The notes under the pieces are model-generated. The model was not told the DNA's origin. It saw nothing but the letters and a program-made list of their open reading frames with translations, and did no database searches. From Parvularcula dongshanensis (GTDB lineage Bacteria > Pseudomonadota > Alphaproteobacteria > Caulobacterales > Parvularculaceae): a stretch of DNA of 64,000 nucleotides. The stretch covers positions 62,001 to 126,000 of the forward strand of contig NZ_JACHOB010000004.1 of NCBI RefSeq assembly GCF_014199615.1. The letters run 5' to 3'. Numbering within the stretch: position 1 is the first letter of the stretch; the number at the start of each line of letters is the position of its first letter. Of this stretch, positions 26,761-35,180 are shown one piece after another. The position numbers were made by a program, and so were the translations under genes.

Positions 26761-27539
26761 GCGGACAGCTTCGCCTTCGAGAACAGGCGGAAGAAGTTCT
26801 CGGTCGTCGCCGCCTCGATCTCGCCCACGCTCACGCCTCGAACCTCGGCCACCTTCTGCGCCACGAGGGGAAGGTAGGCCGGCTCGTTCCGCCGGCCCCG
26901 ATGCGGCACGGGCGAAAGGAAGGGGCAGTCCGTCTCGAGGAGGAGCCGGTCAAGCGGCACGCGCCGCGCGGTCTCGCGCACGGCGTCCGCGGTCTTGAAG
27001 GTCACGATGCCCGAGACGGAGACGTAGCCGCCTCTCTTCAGCGCCGCCTGCATCAATCCGGGCCCGCCCGTGTAGCAGTGAAGGAGCGGCGTGAACGGCG
27101 CCTCTTCGTGCATCTCGGTTAGGATCGCCTCCATCTCCGCATCCGCCTCGCGCGCGTGGATGACGAGCGGCAGGCCGGTCCTCTGCGCCGCGCGGACATG
27201 CGCCCGGAACACCCGCTCCTGATCCTCGAACCCCGAGTACTCGTAGTGCCGGTCGAGCCCGCACTCCCCGATCGCGACGACGTCGTCGGCCTCCGCGAGC
27301 GCGACGAGGCGCTCTGGCGTCAGGTCCGCTGCGTCCTTGGCCCAGTGCGGGTGCACCCCGACCGTCCGCCACAGGTTCCGCCGCCCCGCCACGATCCCCG
27401 CGATCTCGTCGGTCGAGCCCAAATGGTCCGAGATGGCGAGCATCGCGCCCACCCCCGCCTCGGCGGCGCGCGCGAGCACGTCTTCCAGATCCTCGGCGTA
27501 ACGTTCGCCGTGGAGGTTCACATGGCTATCGACCAGCAT
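26757..27539 (-). CDS. tatD: TatD family metal-dependent hydrolase
   Basis: 260 aa TIM-barrel protein. VGVHPHWA, AIGECGLDRHYEYS, VIHAREA, LLHCYTGG and LLETDCPFLSP are the ordered TatD motifs carrying metal ligands and the catalytic acid. The first motif reads VDSHVNLH, where the textbook form is DSHCH; as far as I recall the variant occurs in other alphaproteobacteria, so activity is not ruled out. TatD enzymes are Mg-dependent 3'-5' DNA/RNA exonucleases involved in DNA quality control. The start overlaps the end of holB by 14 bases. Confidence 0.9.
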   Translation of the reverse strand: MLVDSHVNLHGERYAEDLEDVLARAAEAGVGAMLAISDHLGSTDEIAGIVAGRRNLWRTVGVHPHWAKDAADLTPERLVALAEADDVVAIGECGLDRHYEYSGFEDQERVFRAHVRAAQRTGLPLVIHAREADAEMEAILTEMHEEAPFTPLLHCYTGGPGLMQAALKRGGYVSVSGIVTFKTADAVRETARRVPLDRLLLETDCPFLSPVPHRGRRNEPAYLPLVAQKVAEVRGVSVGEIEAATTENFFRLFSKAKLSA

Positions 27540-28488
27540 TCATGCCCCTCGCCAGCGTCCGCGTGAGGACGAGCGCCGTGTGCGCCCGGTCCGCGTTGAG
27601 CGCGCCCGCCTTCTCTGCCAGCCGCTTCGCCTCGTCGAGCGCTTGCAGAAGCGGAGGCCCTACCGACTTCGAAACGATCGGGTCGCTCTGTCCGCGCAGC
27701 GCGGCGGACAGCCGGTTCTGCACGATCGCCCAAGCCTCGGGCCAGACGGCATCGTTCGCCCTTGCGCCCGCCGCCTCGGCGAGCGCGAGTACGTCCCCCT
27801 GCCCCGCGGCGACCCGCAAGAGCCGATCGGCCAGCGCCCGCGCGGCTTCCCCCTCGCCTTCGAGGAGAGACAGCGCTCGCCCGGGCGCGCCGCCGGACAG
27901 CCGTGCGGCTTCGGCGGCGGCTTCCCCGTCGGCATCCGTCCGCCGTCGAAGCCAGGGGACCAGCACGCCCTCCTCGAGGGGGTTGAGCGCTGCGACGCGG
28001 CAGCGCGAGCGGATCGTGGGCAGCAGCTTGCCCGGCGCTCGGGACAGAAGCAGGAAGGCCGTCCCTGCGGGCGGCTCTTCCAGCGACTTCAGAAGCGCGT
28101 TCGCCCCGGACCGTCCGAGGTCGTCGGCCATGTCGACGATCACCGCCCGCCGCCCCGTCGCGGAGGTCGTGTGAAGCCGGGAGGTCGCGGCGCGCACCTC
28201 GTCGACCAGGATCTCGGGCCGCATCCGCCCTGTCTTCTCGTTCTCGGTCCGGCGCAGGACGACGAGGTCGGGGTGCCCGCGCGCCGCGACCAGGCCCGCC
28301 GTCCGTTCGTCCGCACGGCCAAGGCTGTTCGCATTCGACAGGTGCGCCGCGGCGAGCGCGTCCGCGAGCGTGCCCTTGCCGATGCCTTCCGGGCCCGTCA
28401 GCAGCCAGCCGCCGGTGAGCGCGCCCGACGCCAGGGCGGCGTCCAGGCGTTCCCACGCGCGCGGGCCGAGCAGGAGGTCGGAACTCAT
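27526..28488 (-). CDS. holB: DNA polymerase III delta' subunit
   Basis: 320 aa clamp-loader subunit of the AAA+ class. WLLTGPEGIGKGTLA is the Walker A region. ILVDEVRAATSRLHTTSATGRR and ANALLKSLEEPPAGTAFLLLSRAPGKLLPTIRSRC, with the SRC sensor motif, are diagnostic for delta'/HolB. The Cys-rich zinc module of E. coli HolB is not evident between Walker A and the next motif. Delta' helps open the beta clamp onto DNA. The ATG overlaps the tmk stop (ATGA), the usual tmk-holB arrangement. Confidence 0.92.
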   Translation of the reverse strand: MSSDLLLGPRAWERLDAALASGALTGGWLLTGPEGIGKGTLADALAAAHLSNANSLGRADERTAGLVAARGHPDLVVLRRTENEKTGRMRPEILVDEVRAATSRLHTTSATGRRAVIVDMADDLGRSGANALLKSLEEPPAGTAFLLLSRAPGKLLPTIRSRCRVAALNPLEEGVLVPWLRRRTDADGEAAAEAARLSGGAPGRALSLLEGEGEAARALADRLLRVAAGQGDVLALAEAAGARANDAVWPEAWAIVQNRLSAALRGQSDPIVSKSVGPPLLQALDEAKRLAEKAGALNADRAHTALVLTRTLARGMNAGR

Positions 28489-29111
28489 GGAAGGGGCGTT
28501 AGCAGCCTCGGTGCGTGCGCGGAAACCGCCTCTTGGATGCGGCTTTCCACCGCCTCTACCGTCCCCCGGGCGTCGATCAGCACGCGGGCGGGCCGCTGCG
28601 CGATCGCGAGGAAGCGCCCCCGCACCGCCTCGTGATAGGCCCTGCCCTTCGCTTCGAACCGGTCGGCGGCGCCCCGTGCCGAGGCCCGAGCGAGGCCTTC
28701 TTTCACTGGAAGGTCGAAGATGAGGGTCAGGCCGGGCTCGACCGGACAGACCCAGCGCCGTAGCGCGTTCACCGTCTCGGTCGGCAGGCCCCCGCCCCCG
28801 CCCTGATAGGCTTCGGTCGAATCGGCGAAGCGGTCACAAAGAACGGTCTTGCCGGCGTCGAGCGCGGGCATCACCACCTCGCGCAGGTGCGCGTCGCGCG
28901 CCGCGTTCATCAGCAGCGCCTCGGCCAGCGGCGACCACGCCGCGTCGGGGTTCAACAAGGCGGCGCGCACCGCCTCGCCGCCCCTCGTTCCGCCGGGCTC
29001 GCGCGTCAGCAGGGCCTCGCCTGCGATCCGCGCGGCCAGGCGCGCGATCTGCGTCGTCTTGCCCGCACCCTCGGGGCCTTCGAAGACGACGAAGCGAGGG
29101 TGCCGCGTCAT
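28485..29111 (-). CDS. tmk: Thymidylate kinase
   Basis: About 208 aa. FEGPEGAGKTTQ at 10-21 is the P-loop, LTREPGGT the substrate-binding DR/RxPGGT loop, and DRFADSTEAYQGGGGGL the DRY-like lid base. It phosphorylates dTMP to dTDP for DNA synthesis. The frame stays open far upstream to 29822, but the ATG at 29111, overlapping the dacC stop as ATGA, gives the standard N-terminus. Confidence 0.95.
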   Translation of the reverse strand: MTRHPRFVVFEGPEGAGKTTQIARLAARIAGEALLTREPGGTRGGEAVRAALLNPDAAWSPLAEALLMNAARDAHLREVVMPALDAGKTVLCDRFADSTEAYQGGGGGLPTETVNALRRWVCPVEPGLTLIFDLPVKEGLARASARGAADRFEAKGRAYHEAVRGRFLAIAQRPARVLIDARGTVEAVESRIQEAVSAHAPRLLTPLP

Positions 29112-30244
29112 TCGAACGCGTCCGGTTCCGGCGGCGTCAGCAGCGCCTGGAGCCCGAGGCCGACCTTCGACCAGGCGGACAGCGCCTTCACGCTCTTCGC
29201 CGCGTAGACGGGGTACTCGCGTTCGGGCTCGTCGGGCATTGAGAGCTTCAGGACACCGACCTCCTCGCCCTTCTTCACCGGCGCGGGGATCGGCCCTTGA
29301 TAGACGAGCGTCGCCTCGGCTCCGTCGAGCGAGTGTCTGTGAAGCGTGAAGCGCGCCTCCGCCTCGAGCATGAGGGGCACCGTCTCTTCGCGGCCCGCGA
29401 AGACCTCCGCCTCGCCGACGACGTCGCCCGGCTCGAAGAAGGTGCGCGTGTCGTACTCGGTGAAGGCGATGGTCATCATGCGGTCCGCCTCGCGCCGCCG
29501 CGCCGCCTCGCTTTCGAGGCCGTGGAGGACCAGGATGCGCTTCTTGCCGTCCCGCTCGGCGAGGCCGACGACGCCGTAGCCCGTCTCCTCCGTGTGCCCT
29601 GTCTTCATTCCGAGCGCGCCGTCGAACATGCCGAGCAGCGGGTTCCGGTTCGTCTGCTTGATCTTCGACCAGGTGAACTCCTGCAGCCCGAAGATGTAGT
29701 GATAATCCGGGTACCGCTCCCAGATCCTCCTCGTCAGCTTGGCGAGGTCGTGCGGGCTCATCAGCTGCTCGGGGTCCGGCAGGCCGGTCGGGTTCGAGAA
29801 GTGGCTCTGCTCGAGGCCCCACTCCTTCGCCTTGACGTTCATCAGCTTGGCGAAGGCGTCCTCGGACCCCGCGATGTTCTCCGCGACGACGACGCAGGCG
29901 TCGTTGCCTGAATCGACGATGATCCCCTTGAGGAGGTTCTCGACCGTGATCGTGGTGTCGACGAGCACGAACATCTTCGAGCCGCCCCGCCGCCAGGCGT
30001 TCTCCGACACCTCGAAGGGCGTGTCCTTGGTGATCGTGCCCTGCTCGATCAGGTCGAGGACGATCGCCACCGTCATCAGCTTCGACATGGAGGCAGGCTG
30101 CATGGGCTCGTCTGCAGCCTTGCCGTAGAGGACGTTGCCTGTGTCGTAGTCGACGATGATCGCCTCGCGCGCACGGGTCGACACGGCGTCCGCCGCCTGC
30201 GCCGTCCCGGCGAGGAGGACGAGTGCCGCCAGGAGCGCCCTCAC
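29108..30244 (-). CDS. dacC: D-alanyl-D-alanine carboxypeptidase (PBP5/6 type)
   Basis: 378 aa with a signal peptide (RALLAALVLLAGTAQAA). The penicillin-binding triad is intact: Ser52-M-S-Lys55, S112-G-N114 and K214-T-G216. The C-terminal beta domain (PVKKGEEVGVLKL) ends with an amphipathic stretch (LSAWSKVGLGLQALL) that would lie on the inner membrane. It trims the terminal D-Ala from peptidoglycan stem peptides. The GTG start overlaps the rlpA stop (GTGA), so septal RlpA and this enzyme are produced together. The symbol dacC is by class; dacA is equally usable. Confidence 0.93.
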   Translation of the reverse strand: MRALLAALVLLAGTAQAADAVSTRAREAIIVDYDTGNVLYGKAADEPMQPASMSKLMTVAIVLDLIEQGTITKDTPFEVSENAWRRGGSKMFVLVDTTITVENLLKGIIVDSGNDACVVVAENIAGSEDAFAKLMNVKAKEWGLEQSHFSNPTGLPDPEQLMSPHDLAKLTRRIWERYPDYHYIFGLQEFTWSKIKQTNRNPLLGMFDGALGMKTGHTEETGYGVVGLAERDGKKRILVLHGLESEAARRREADRMMTIAFTEYDTRTFFEPGDVVGEAEVFAGREETVPLMLEAEARFTLHRHSLDGAEATLVYQGPIPAPVKKGEEVGVLKLSMPDEPEREYPVYAAKSVKALSAWSKVGLGLQALLTPPEPDAFE

Positions 30245-31302
30245 TGCGCCCTCACGATCCGCGCGTCCCCGAAGCCCGCCTCGCGCGCGACGCGCAAGGC
30301 TTCCTCGGCGGGAAACTCGTAGTCGTAGGGTCCGATCCGAAGGCGGTGGAGCGGCGCGGCCGCGCGTTCCTCCGTCGTCAGAGAGATCGGCACGGCGCTC
30401 GGCAGGCGCGCGCTCGCCTTCGCGGCGTTCTCGGCCGAGGCGAAGGCGCCGACCTGCACGTACCAGCGCGCAGGCGAGGTGTCGGTCAGGATCGGCGCGT
30501 CCGGCGGGATCGGCGAAGCGTCGCGCGCAGAACCGCTCCGCACGACCTTGATCGGCGAGGGCGGCGCGGGCGGCAGGGCGCTCGCTTCGAGGACCGGCTC
30601 CGCCTTCAGGGCGGGGGCGGGCGGGACGGCCGCGACCTCGATCACCTTGGCCTCGGCGACGCGGACGGCCGCTTCGGCGGGGGCGCCCCTCACCGTGCCC
30701 TCGGGGATCTCTTCGCCTTCGCTGACGCGCACCGCGACGGTCTCCGCGACCCGCCCCGGCTCGGGGTCCGCGACGGCGGCGTAGCGTCCGTTCTCATAGG
30801 CTTCGGGCTCGCCGAGCCGCGTGATCGCTTCGCGCATCGAGGCGGGGCCGAGATACTGCACCCGGACGTTGGCAAGGCCCGCCTCCCGGCTGCCGAGGCG
30901 CTCGGCGGCGGCGCGGCTGAGGTCGAGGACGCGGTCGCTGGCGAAGGGCCCACGGTCGTTGACGCGCACGACGACCTGGCGGCCGTTATCGAGGTTCGTC
31001 ACGCGGACGAGCGAGGGCAGCGGCAGCGTCGGGTGCGCCGCCGTCAGGCGGTTCATGTCGAAGACCTCGCCATTGGCGGTCAGCCTTCCGTGGAACTTCG
31101 GTCCGTACCAGGAGGCGACGCCGCGCGCGTCGTAGGAAGGGTCGTTCTTCGGCGTGTACCAGACGCCGCCCACCTTGTAGGGCTTGCCGAGCTTCTCGTG
31201 CGGGTTCGGCGCCTCGTGGCGCGCGTGCGGCGAGGGCTTCACGCCCCCCGAAGCGCAGGCAGCGAGGACGAGCAGGGCGGCGAAGAGCACGCAGCGGCGC
31301 AT
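30241..31302 (-). CDS. rlpA: RlpA-like septal lytic transglycosylase, lipoprotein
   Basis: 353 aa. The lipobox VLAAC gives Cys16 as the lipidation site. ASWYGPKFHGRLTANGEVFDMN and VRVTNLDNGRQVVVRVNDRGPF form the double-psi barrel of RlpA, which cleaves glycan strands lacking stem peptides. A proline/alanine-rich linker leads to a C-terminal SPOR domain (WYVQVGAFASAENAAK...LHRLRIGPYDY) that binds denuded septal peptidoglycan. It is the first gene of the nine-gene unit reaching down to ydbL; its promoter should lie in 31303-31456. Confidence 0.92.
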   Translation of the reverse strand: MRRCVLFAALLVLAACASGGVKPSPHARHEAPNPHEKLGKPYKVGGVWYTPKNDPSYDARGVASWYGPKFHGRLTANGEVFDMNRLTAAHPTLPLPSLVRVTNLDNGRQVVVRVNDRGPFASDRVLDLSRAAAERLGSREAGLANVRVQYLGPASMREAITRLGEPEAYENGRYAAVADPEPGRVAETVAVRVSEGEEIPEGTVRGAPAEAAVRVAEAKVIEVAAVPPAPALKAEPVLEASALPPAPPSPIKVVRSGSARDASPIPPDAPILTDTSPARWYVQVGAFASAENAAKASARLPSAVPISLTTEERAAAPLHRLRIGPYDYEFPAEEALRVAREAGFGDARIVRAQ

Positions 31303-31456
31303 GGGCGAACCCGGGGCAAGCTTAAGAGGCGATGAACCCTTGCAGCCTTCGAGCTTAACCGGCGCTTAAAGCCTCGCTCAAGCGACGTTCGAATCAGCCG
31401 CCCGCCCCCGCCGCGACGAGGGCAAGGATCGGCAGGATCGCCGGGCCGGTCGTCCA
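31303..31456 (-). promoter_or_regulatory. Leader region of the rlpA-to-ydbL transcription unit
   Basis: This is the only gap of size upstream of rlpA, so the promoter for the nine overlapping genes is expected here. Its first half (31310-31380) is less GC-rich. No clear -35/-10 pair was picked. Confidence 0.3.
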
Positions 31457-31902
31457 CTACGCCGCTCGAACGGCCTCGCCGTACTCTGCCCGCGCCTCGG
31501 CGATGACTCTGTCTTCCGCCTCGCGTTCCAGAAGGGTGAGGATGACGACGCCGAGGTCGGCATAGGGCTCGGTCCGGCGAAGCTTCGCGGCACGCCAGGC
31601 GGCCTTGCCGACACCGAGCCGTGCGGCGAACGCGTCTGGTCTCGTCATCGCGTCGCGCAGGAGCGGCGCCAGGGCGAATCGGGTCGTGTGCCAGAGCGCG
31701 GGGTGGCCGCCGATCGCCTTCATAGCTTCGGCCGCCGCCACCATCGCCGCAGCCGATGTGTCGGGGGCTCTTCGCCGAACGCCAAGGGTACGGCGGCGGT
31801 GTCGAGGATCATGCCGGTTGCGAACCGAGCTCGGTGCCGCAAGGCGCGTCGTGCGGTGCGCCACCGCCCGGTGATCCATGTCACTGTGTCGGCGTCGCTC
31901 AT
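31457..31902 (-). pseudogene. Frameshifted gene of unknown function
   Basis: Two minus-strand frames join into one sensible protein of about 148 aa if one base is added in the G5 run at 31764-31768 (C5 on the coding strand). The first part starts at the ATG at 31902 (MSDADTVTWITGRWRTARRA...LAFGEEPP). It then continues in the other frame as DTSAAAMVAAAEAMKAIGG to a TAG at 31457. The product would be mostly helical with no signal peptide; I do not recognise the family. The homopolymer site means sequencing error is as likely as real decay. Confidence 0.55.
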
Positions 31903-32026
31903 GGCGCGAAACCGGACCGTGCCCCTGCGCATCACAAGGCGGTCAGGCGGCACCACCGTCCTTGTATCGACATGTTGCTGTGCAACATCACAGCCTCCTG
32001 TCGCGTCGCATTCAGTGGAGACCCGG

Positions 32027-33295
32027 GTGAAAACCCTTCTCTTCGAACCCTTTCAGGGTGGTCATTACACAAACTACGTCGAAGCGCTCGTCGACTATCA
32101 TCGGCGCGTGCACGAGGCGCGCGGGGACGAGCTCGTGCTCTCTCTGACGTCCGAGGGCGCCGCGTCCTCTGCCTTCGCCGCGCAGGTCGCGCCGCGCCTT
32201 GGGGCGGCGAGCGTCGATCCGAGCATCCCGCCGGTCCCGCACAGCATCGCGCTCCGCCCCACGCCGGACGGGATCCGCACCTATCGCCGCGCGCTGACGA
32301 CGCTGTGGCGCGCGCTCGGTGCGGCGATCGAGCGGCACCAGCCGGACCACCTGATCCTGCCGAGCGCCGACCATATCACCCTGGCGGCCCGCTTCGTCGC
32401 CGGGGAGCGCAGCCGCGCCCGGATCGCGGGGCTAAAGAGCACGGGCGTCCTCCATTACGGCTTCGCCGCCGGGGCCCACGGCGTCGCCGAGCTCGTGAAG
32501 GACCAGATCTACCGGCAGTCCTGGCGCCGCGCGCCTTGGTCGCGCCTCTTCATGGTCAACCCGATGCAGGTCGGCTGGGCGCGAACCCACATGCCGGGGC
32601 TCTCGGTCGAGGTTTGCCCCGACCCCGTCCCGCTGATGGCGATGCCCGAGCGCGACGAGGCCTGCGCCGTTCTCGGTCTCGACGCGTCCAAGTCCTATAT
32701 CGGCTTCGTCGGCGCCGTCAGGGAACGGGCGGCGTTCCGCGAGCTCGTCCACGGCTTCCTCGACGCCGATCTCGGCCCCGACTGGCGCCTGCTCGTGGCG
32801 GGCCGCGTCGAGTGGCCGGAGCACAAGAACTTCCTCAAATCCGACCCGCGCGTCGCGGCGGCGCGGGACAGGATCGTCCTGATCGACCGGTTCCTGGACG
32901 CGGACGAGATGGCGGCGGCGCTCTCGGCCTGCTCGGTGCTCGCGCCGATCTACCGCCAGTCGCAGAACCTCTCGGCGAACCTTCTCAAGGCGGTGCGGGC
33001 CGATAAGCCCGTGATCGCGTCCGCGTCGGGATTCGGCGGCTACATGGTCGACGAGTTCGGCATCGGAGTGGGCCTTCCGCTCGACGCACCGGAAGGCGCG
33101 CCGGCGGCGTTCCGCGCCGCGCGCGACCTCTCTGGGCGCTACGTCCCGGGGGTCAGGACCCAGTCGCTGAAGAGGTTCCTGGAACCCGACAACTTCGCAG
33201 CGACTCTCTTCGACGATCGCAACGAAACGCTCGTTCCTTGGGCCGAGGTCAGCATGCTCGGCGGCCGCGATGAAGAGGCGCCCCTAGCCCGCTAG
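32027..33295 (+). CDS. Glycosyltransferase, GT-B-like
   Basis: About 422 aa. The N-domain begins KTLLFEPFQGGHYTNYVEALV, a GT-B-type glycine-rich entry strand. The C-domain has YIGFVGAVRERAAF, WRLLVAGRVEWPE and ILIDRFLDADEMAAALSACSVLAPIYR. That is the order seen in GT4-like enzymes, where the last part binds the nucleotide sugar. KAVRADKPVIASASGFGGYMVDEFGIG fits the usual donor-site loop. The GTG at 32027 with GTGGAG six bases upstream gives this N-terminus; earlier in-frame codons run into the opposite-strand gene. No polysaccharide cluster surrounds it, so the acceptor is unknown. Confidence 0.78.
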   Translation: MKTLLFEPFQGGHYTNYVEALVDYHRRVHEARGDELVLSLTSEGAASSAFAAQVAPRLGAASVDPSIPPVPHSIALRPTPDGIRTYRRALTTLWRALGAAIERHQPDHLILPSADHITLAARFVAGERSRARIAGLKSTGVLHYGFAAGAHGVAELVKDQIYRQSWRRAPWSRLFMVNPMQVGWARTHMPGLSVEVCPDPVPLMAMPERDEACAVLGLDASKSYIGFVGAVRERAAFRELVHGFLDADLGPDWRLLVAGRVEWPEHKNFLKSDPRVAAARDRIVLIDRFLDADEMAAALSACSVLAPIYRQSQNLSANLLKAVRADKPVIASASGFGGYMVDEFGIGVGLPLDAPEGAPAAFRAARDLSGRYVPGVRTQSLKRFLEPDNFAATLFDDRNETLVPWAEVSMLGGRDEEAPLAR

Positions 33296-33319
33296 AACGC
33301 TTGGCGGGACCGACGCGTT

Positions 33320-33763
33320 TCAACGCCCGTAGGTCATGCGGAGCGTCGTCTCGATCCCGCCCTCACCCGTTTCGATGGCGGTGCCCTCGAAGGTCGGCAT
33401 GCCCATCAGGGGCGGGCCGGAGATCGCCCAGCCATCGAGCGGCATGCCCCCCGGCCCCATGTCGAACGACCCGTTTGCGTCGTCATCGTGCCAGACCGAC
33501 ACCGCGTAGCGTCCCTGCGGCAGGTCGAAGCTGACGACGTGCGCCCCCGCTCTGGGTGAGGGGATCTCTTCGCTGGCGATCGACGCCTCCCCCATGAACT
33601 GATCCTCCGTCTGGACCGAGACGTAGACGGTCCCGCCCCGCGCCTCGACGCCCTCGAGCGTAACCGAGAGCGGGGCGGCCTGCGTCGCGCCTAGGAGAAG
33701 CGGCCCCATGAGGCCGAACGCTAACGGCTTCGCCGAAGCTCGCCTGATCATTCTCGACGTCAT
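33320..33763 (-). CDS. DUF2141 secreted protein
   Basis: About 147 aa. A signal peptide (KPLAFGLMGPLLLGATQAA) precedes a small beta-sandwich domain with VTLEGVEARGGTVYVSVQT, GRYAVSVWHDDDANGSFDMGPGGMPLDGWAISG and a final TLRMTYGR. This HDxDxNGxxD...GxPxEG-like pattern is DUF2141 (PF09912), a calcium-loop-like secreted domain of unknown function. It converges on the glycosyltransferase gene. The ATG at 33763 follows GTGGGGTCG; a closer internal ATG at 33751 is possible. Confidence 0.82.
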   Translation of the reverse strand: MTSRMIRRASAKPLAFGLMGPLLLGATQAAPLSVTLEGVEARGGTVYVSVQTEDQFMGEASIASEEIPSPRAGAHVVSFDLPQGRYAVSVWHDDDANGSFDMGPGGMPLDGWAISGPPLMGMPTFEGTAIETGEGGIETTLRMTYGR

Positions 33764-33970
33764 GACGATCGACCCCACGATGTTTAATAATCAAACGAGT
33801 GTGGTAGACCTCATACAGACATCAAGGACCTTCGGCAGGCCTGCTGCGTTCGGCGGCGACTGGCCCCAAGACCGGCGGTAGGGGCGCGATCGCGCAGCAC
33901 AGGATGGCGGGGCTGAAGGCGCTCGGCGTCGGTCCTGCCCGGGGCGAGCGCCCCTCGGCGCGTTGAGGCC

Positions 33971-35095
33971 TCAGCCGCCCGAACATCCCTTCGCCTCGGC
34001 CATCACGGCGTCGAAGGCAGGTTTCGGCTGCAGGTCACGGTCGAACAGCATGGGGTGGTCCGTACGTCCGCGGACGGGGAAGTTGTTCTTCCAATTGTCC
34101 GCGTCGCTCACGCCCCAGAAGGTCACGCGGCTGACGAAGTCCTTCCGCGCGACGAGCTCGCGGAACAAGGCCGCGTACTGGTCGGCTTGCGCCCTCGCGA
34201 CCTCTTCGGGCAGGCCGTCCGTGTAGGGGTCGAGCTCCTCCCGGTTCTCCGCCGCCGACGAGATGTCCGCGCCGACCGCGAGGTTCTCGGGCCAGGGCAG
34301 GACCGTCACGTCGAGCTCAGTGATCATCACCTTGAGGCCCAGGCTGCCATAGGCGTCGAGCGCGGCGGTGAAGTCCTCCATGCTCGGACGCCCGATCCCG
34401 AAATGGCCTTGCATGCCGATGCCGGAGATGGGGACCCCCTTCGCCTGAAGATCCTTGACCATGGCGACGACCGCGTCGCGCTTGCCCGGTGCGGTCATGT
34501 TGTAGTCGTTGTAGTAGAGCTCGGCTTTCGGATCGGCTTCATGGGCGAAGCGGAAGGCCTGCTCGACGAAGTCGGGCCCGATCTGCTCGCGCCACTTCGA
34601 CGGCCGCCAGCTGCCGTCGTCGAGGATCGCTTCGTTGACGACGTCCCATCCATGAACCCGGCCGCGGTAACGGCCGACCACCGTGTCGATGTGGTCCTTC
34701 ATCCGGCCAAGGAGCAGCTCACGGGACGCGGGCTGCCCGCCTTCCCCTTCGAACACCCAGTCGGGCGTTTGAGAATGCCAGACCAGCGTGTGCCCGACCA
34801 CCGCCATGTCGTTCGCCTGCGCGAAGCTCACCAAGCGGTCCGGAATGGCGACCGCGTACTGTCCCTCTTCGGGGTGGATGCGTCCCCACTTCATCGCGTT
34901 CTCGGCCGTCACGGCGCTGAACTGATCGCCGACGAAGTCCAGGAGGCCCGGCACCTCGTCCGCGATGAACCAGCGATTGAGCGCGGTGCCGACGAGGAAG
35001 CACTGATCGAAGGCGTCCCGCAACGTATCGGGCGTTTGGGCCGCGGCGGGTGAAGGAAGGAGAGCGAGGCCGAGCGCGGCGAGAGCAGTCTTCAT
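33971..35095 (-). CDS. GH10 endo-1,4-beta-xylanase, secreted
   Basis: About 374 aa. A signal peptide (TALAALGLALLPSPAAAQ) is followed by one GH10 barrel with no carbohydrate-binding module. TAENAMKWGRIHPEEG and GHTLVWHSQTPDW are standard GH10 segments. HGWDVVNEAI carries acid/base Glu155 and VMITELDV carries nucleophile Glu260. It cuts internal xylan linkages retaining the anomeric configuration. The frame opens further up, but the ATG at 35095 starts the signal peptide. It lies 85 bases after nuoD on the same strand, where nuoE would be expected. Confidence 0.94.
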   Translation of the reverse strand: MKTALAALGLALLPSPAAAQTPDTLRDAFDQCFLVGTALNRWFIADEVPGLLDFVGDQFSAVTAENAMKWGRIHPEEGQYAVAIPDRLVSFAQANDMAVVGHTLVWHSQTPDWVFEGEGGQPASRELLLGRMKDHIDTVVGRYRGRVHGWDVVNEAILDDGSWRPSKWREQIGPDFVEQAFRFAHEADPKAELYYNDYNMTAPGKRDAVVAMVKDLQAKGVPISGIGMQGHFGIGRPSMEDFTAALDAYGSLGLKVMITELDVTVLPWPENLAVGADISSAAENREELDPYTDGLPEEVARAQADQYAALFRELVARKDFVSRVTFWGVSDADNWKNNFPVRGRTDHPMLFDRDLQPKPAFDAVMAEAKGCSGG

Positions 35096-35180
35096 GACGC
35101 CGACCGTAAGCGGTGCCATGAAGACAGGCCAGTATGAATACGTCTTCAGGCCCCGCCGCCTGCGCGCCGGCGAGGCCGCC

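Noticed and set aside
27526-28456. Alternative minus-strand frame over holB
   Set aside because: Arg/Gly-rich frame offset from holB; the holB frame carries all the delta' motifs.
33871-33964. Short coding-like stretch (QHRMAGLKALGVGPARGERP) before the xylanase end
   Set aside because: About 30 codons without a start site or family match; too short to call a gene remnant.
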